A stretch of 5,081 bases of DNA from positions 1-5,081 of the forward strand of contig JAFLJU010000397.1 of assembly GCA_022712835.1 (NCBI GenBank), written 5' to 3'. Source of the DNA: Desulfobacteraceae bacterium. Its GTDB lineage: Bacteria > Desulfobacterota > Desulfobacteria > Desulfobacterales > Desulfobacteraceae. The number at the start of each line of letters is the position of its first letter. The first letter of the stretch is position 1. Made by a program: the position numbers and the translations under genes. Below, in pieces: positions 5,030-5,081 of this stretch. The notes under the pieces were generated by a model. That model ran no database searches. It worked only from the letters and a program-made list of their open reading frames with translations, and was not told where the DNA came from.

Positions 5030-5081
5030 GTGACAGATACAGAAACAGGAACAGGAACAGACAAAGCCACCAATAGAAAGG
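5030..5081 (+). CDS. Possible N-terminus of an unidentified protein, cut by window edge
   Basis: GTG at 5030 opens a frame that stays free of stops to the edge and reads MTDTETGTGTDKATNRK. An in-frame TGA at 5000-5002 bounds it upstream, and GTG is the first usual start codon after that. No clear Shine-Dalgarno sequence is visible. The Thr-Asp/Glu/Gly repeat looks like a flexible, hydrophilic N-terminal extension. With 17 codons no family can be assigned, and the reading frame may be accidental. Confidence 0.35.
   Translation, partial: MTDTETGTGTDKATNRK
5033..5062 (+). repeat. Hexanucleotide tandem repeat ACAG(A/G)N, five copies
   Basis: Consecutive units ACAGAT, ACAGAA, ACAGGA, ACAGGA and ACAGAC differ only in the last two bases. 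In the GTG frame at 5030 each unit encodes Thr followed by Asp, Glu or Gly, and changes in copy number would keep the frame. Confidence 0.7.

Noticed and set aside
4972..5076. 34-codon plus-strand frame starting ATG at 4972
   Set aside because: It overlaps the end of the lipid synthase, lacks a ribosome binding site, and its Arg-Asn repeat only mirrors the hexanucleotide repeat in another frame.

Overview
The window reads as a piece of bacterial chromosome of moderate GC with good Shine-Dalgarno sites. Protein flavour (an FMN ene-reductase ending in a CxxCxxC motif, a CurA-type reductase, a PssA-like lipid synthase) would fit a Gram-negative anaerobe such as a sulfate-reducing Desulfobacterota, but that assignment is only an impression from the sequences. 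No RNA gene, CRISPR array or insertion sequence was found.

Left part (1-2768, all minus strand): a three-gene operon read right to left, TetR-family repressor (2733-2131), Old Yellow Enzyme family flavin oxidoreductase (2088-973) and a CurA-like NADPH-dependent alkenal/one reductase (970 to beyond the left edge). The repressor resembles E. coli NemR, including a Cys and a Lys at the positions of the NemR redox pair, so the operon is best read as an electrophile/quinone/aldehyde response unit in which two unrelated ene-reductases remove alpha,beta-unsaturated carbonyls. A clean sigma-70-type promoter lies immediately before the repressor, its spacer holds an imperfect palindrome centred on GACCGGTC (a likely autoregulatory operator), and its predicted start site falls on or beside the ATG, so the message may be leaderless. 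The flavoenzyme and CurA are separated by 2 nt, and the junction carries an A AAA AAG slippery heptamer from which a -1 shift would fuse the two proteins.

Middle part (2769-3704): an eroded zone. It contains the last 29 codons of an AraC/GlxA-type regulator (minus strand) and, diverging from it, a metallo-beta-lactamase-fold hydrolase gene (plus strand) that has lost roughly 100 central codons, including the HxHxDH metal site, with a change of frame at the junction. The two were probably a divergent regulator/target pair. A 19-bp perfect inverted repeat sits between the operon promoter and the remnant.

Right part (3705-5081, plus strand): an intact 425-residue membrane protein made of two CDP-alcohol phosphatidyltransferase domains in tandem, the first with a perfect consensus motif, the second resembling type II phosphatidylserine synthase but with a modified motif. 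This is a phospholipid head-group enzyme and the most unusual protein architecture in the window. After it, a GTG-started reading frame built on a hexanucleotide repeat may be the beginning of another gene that runs off the right edge.
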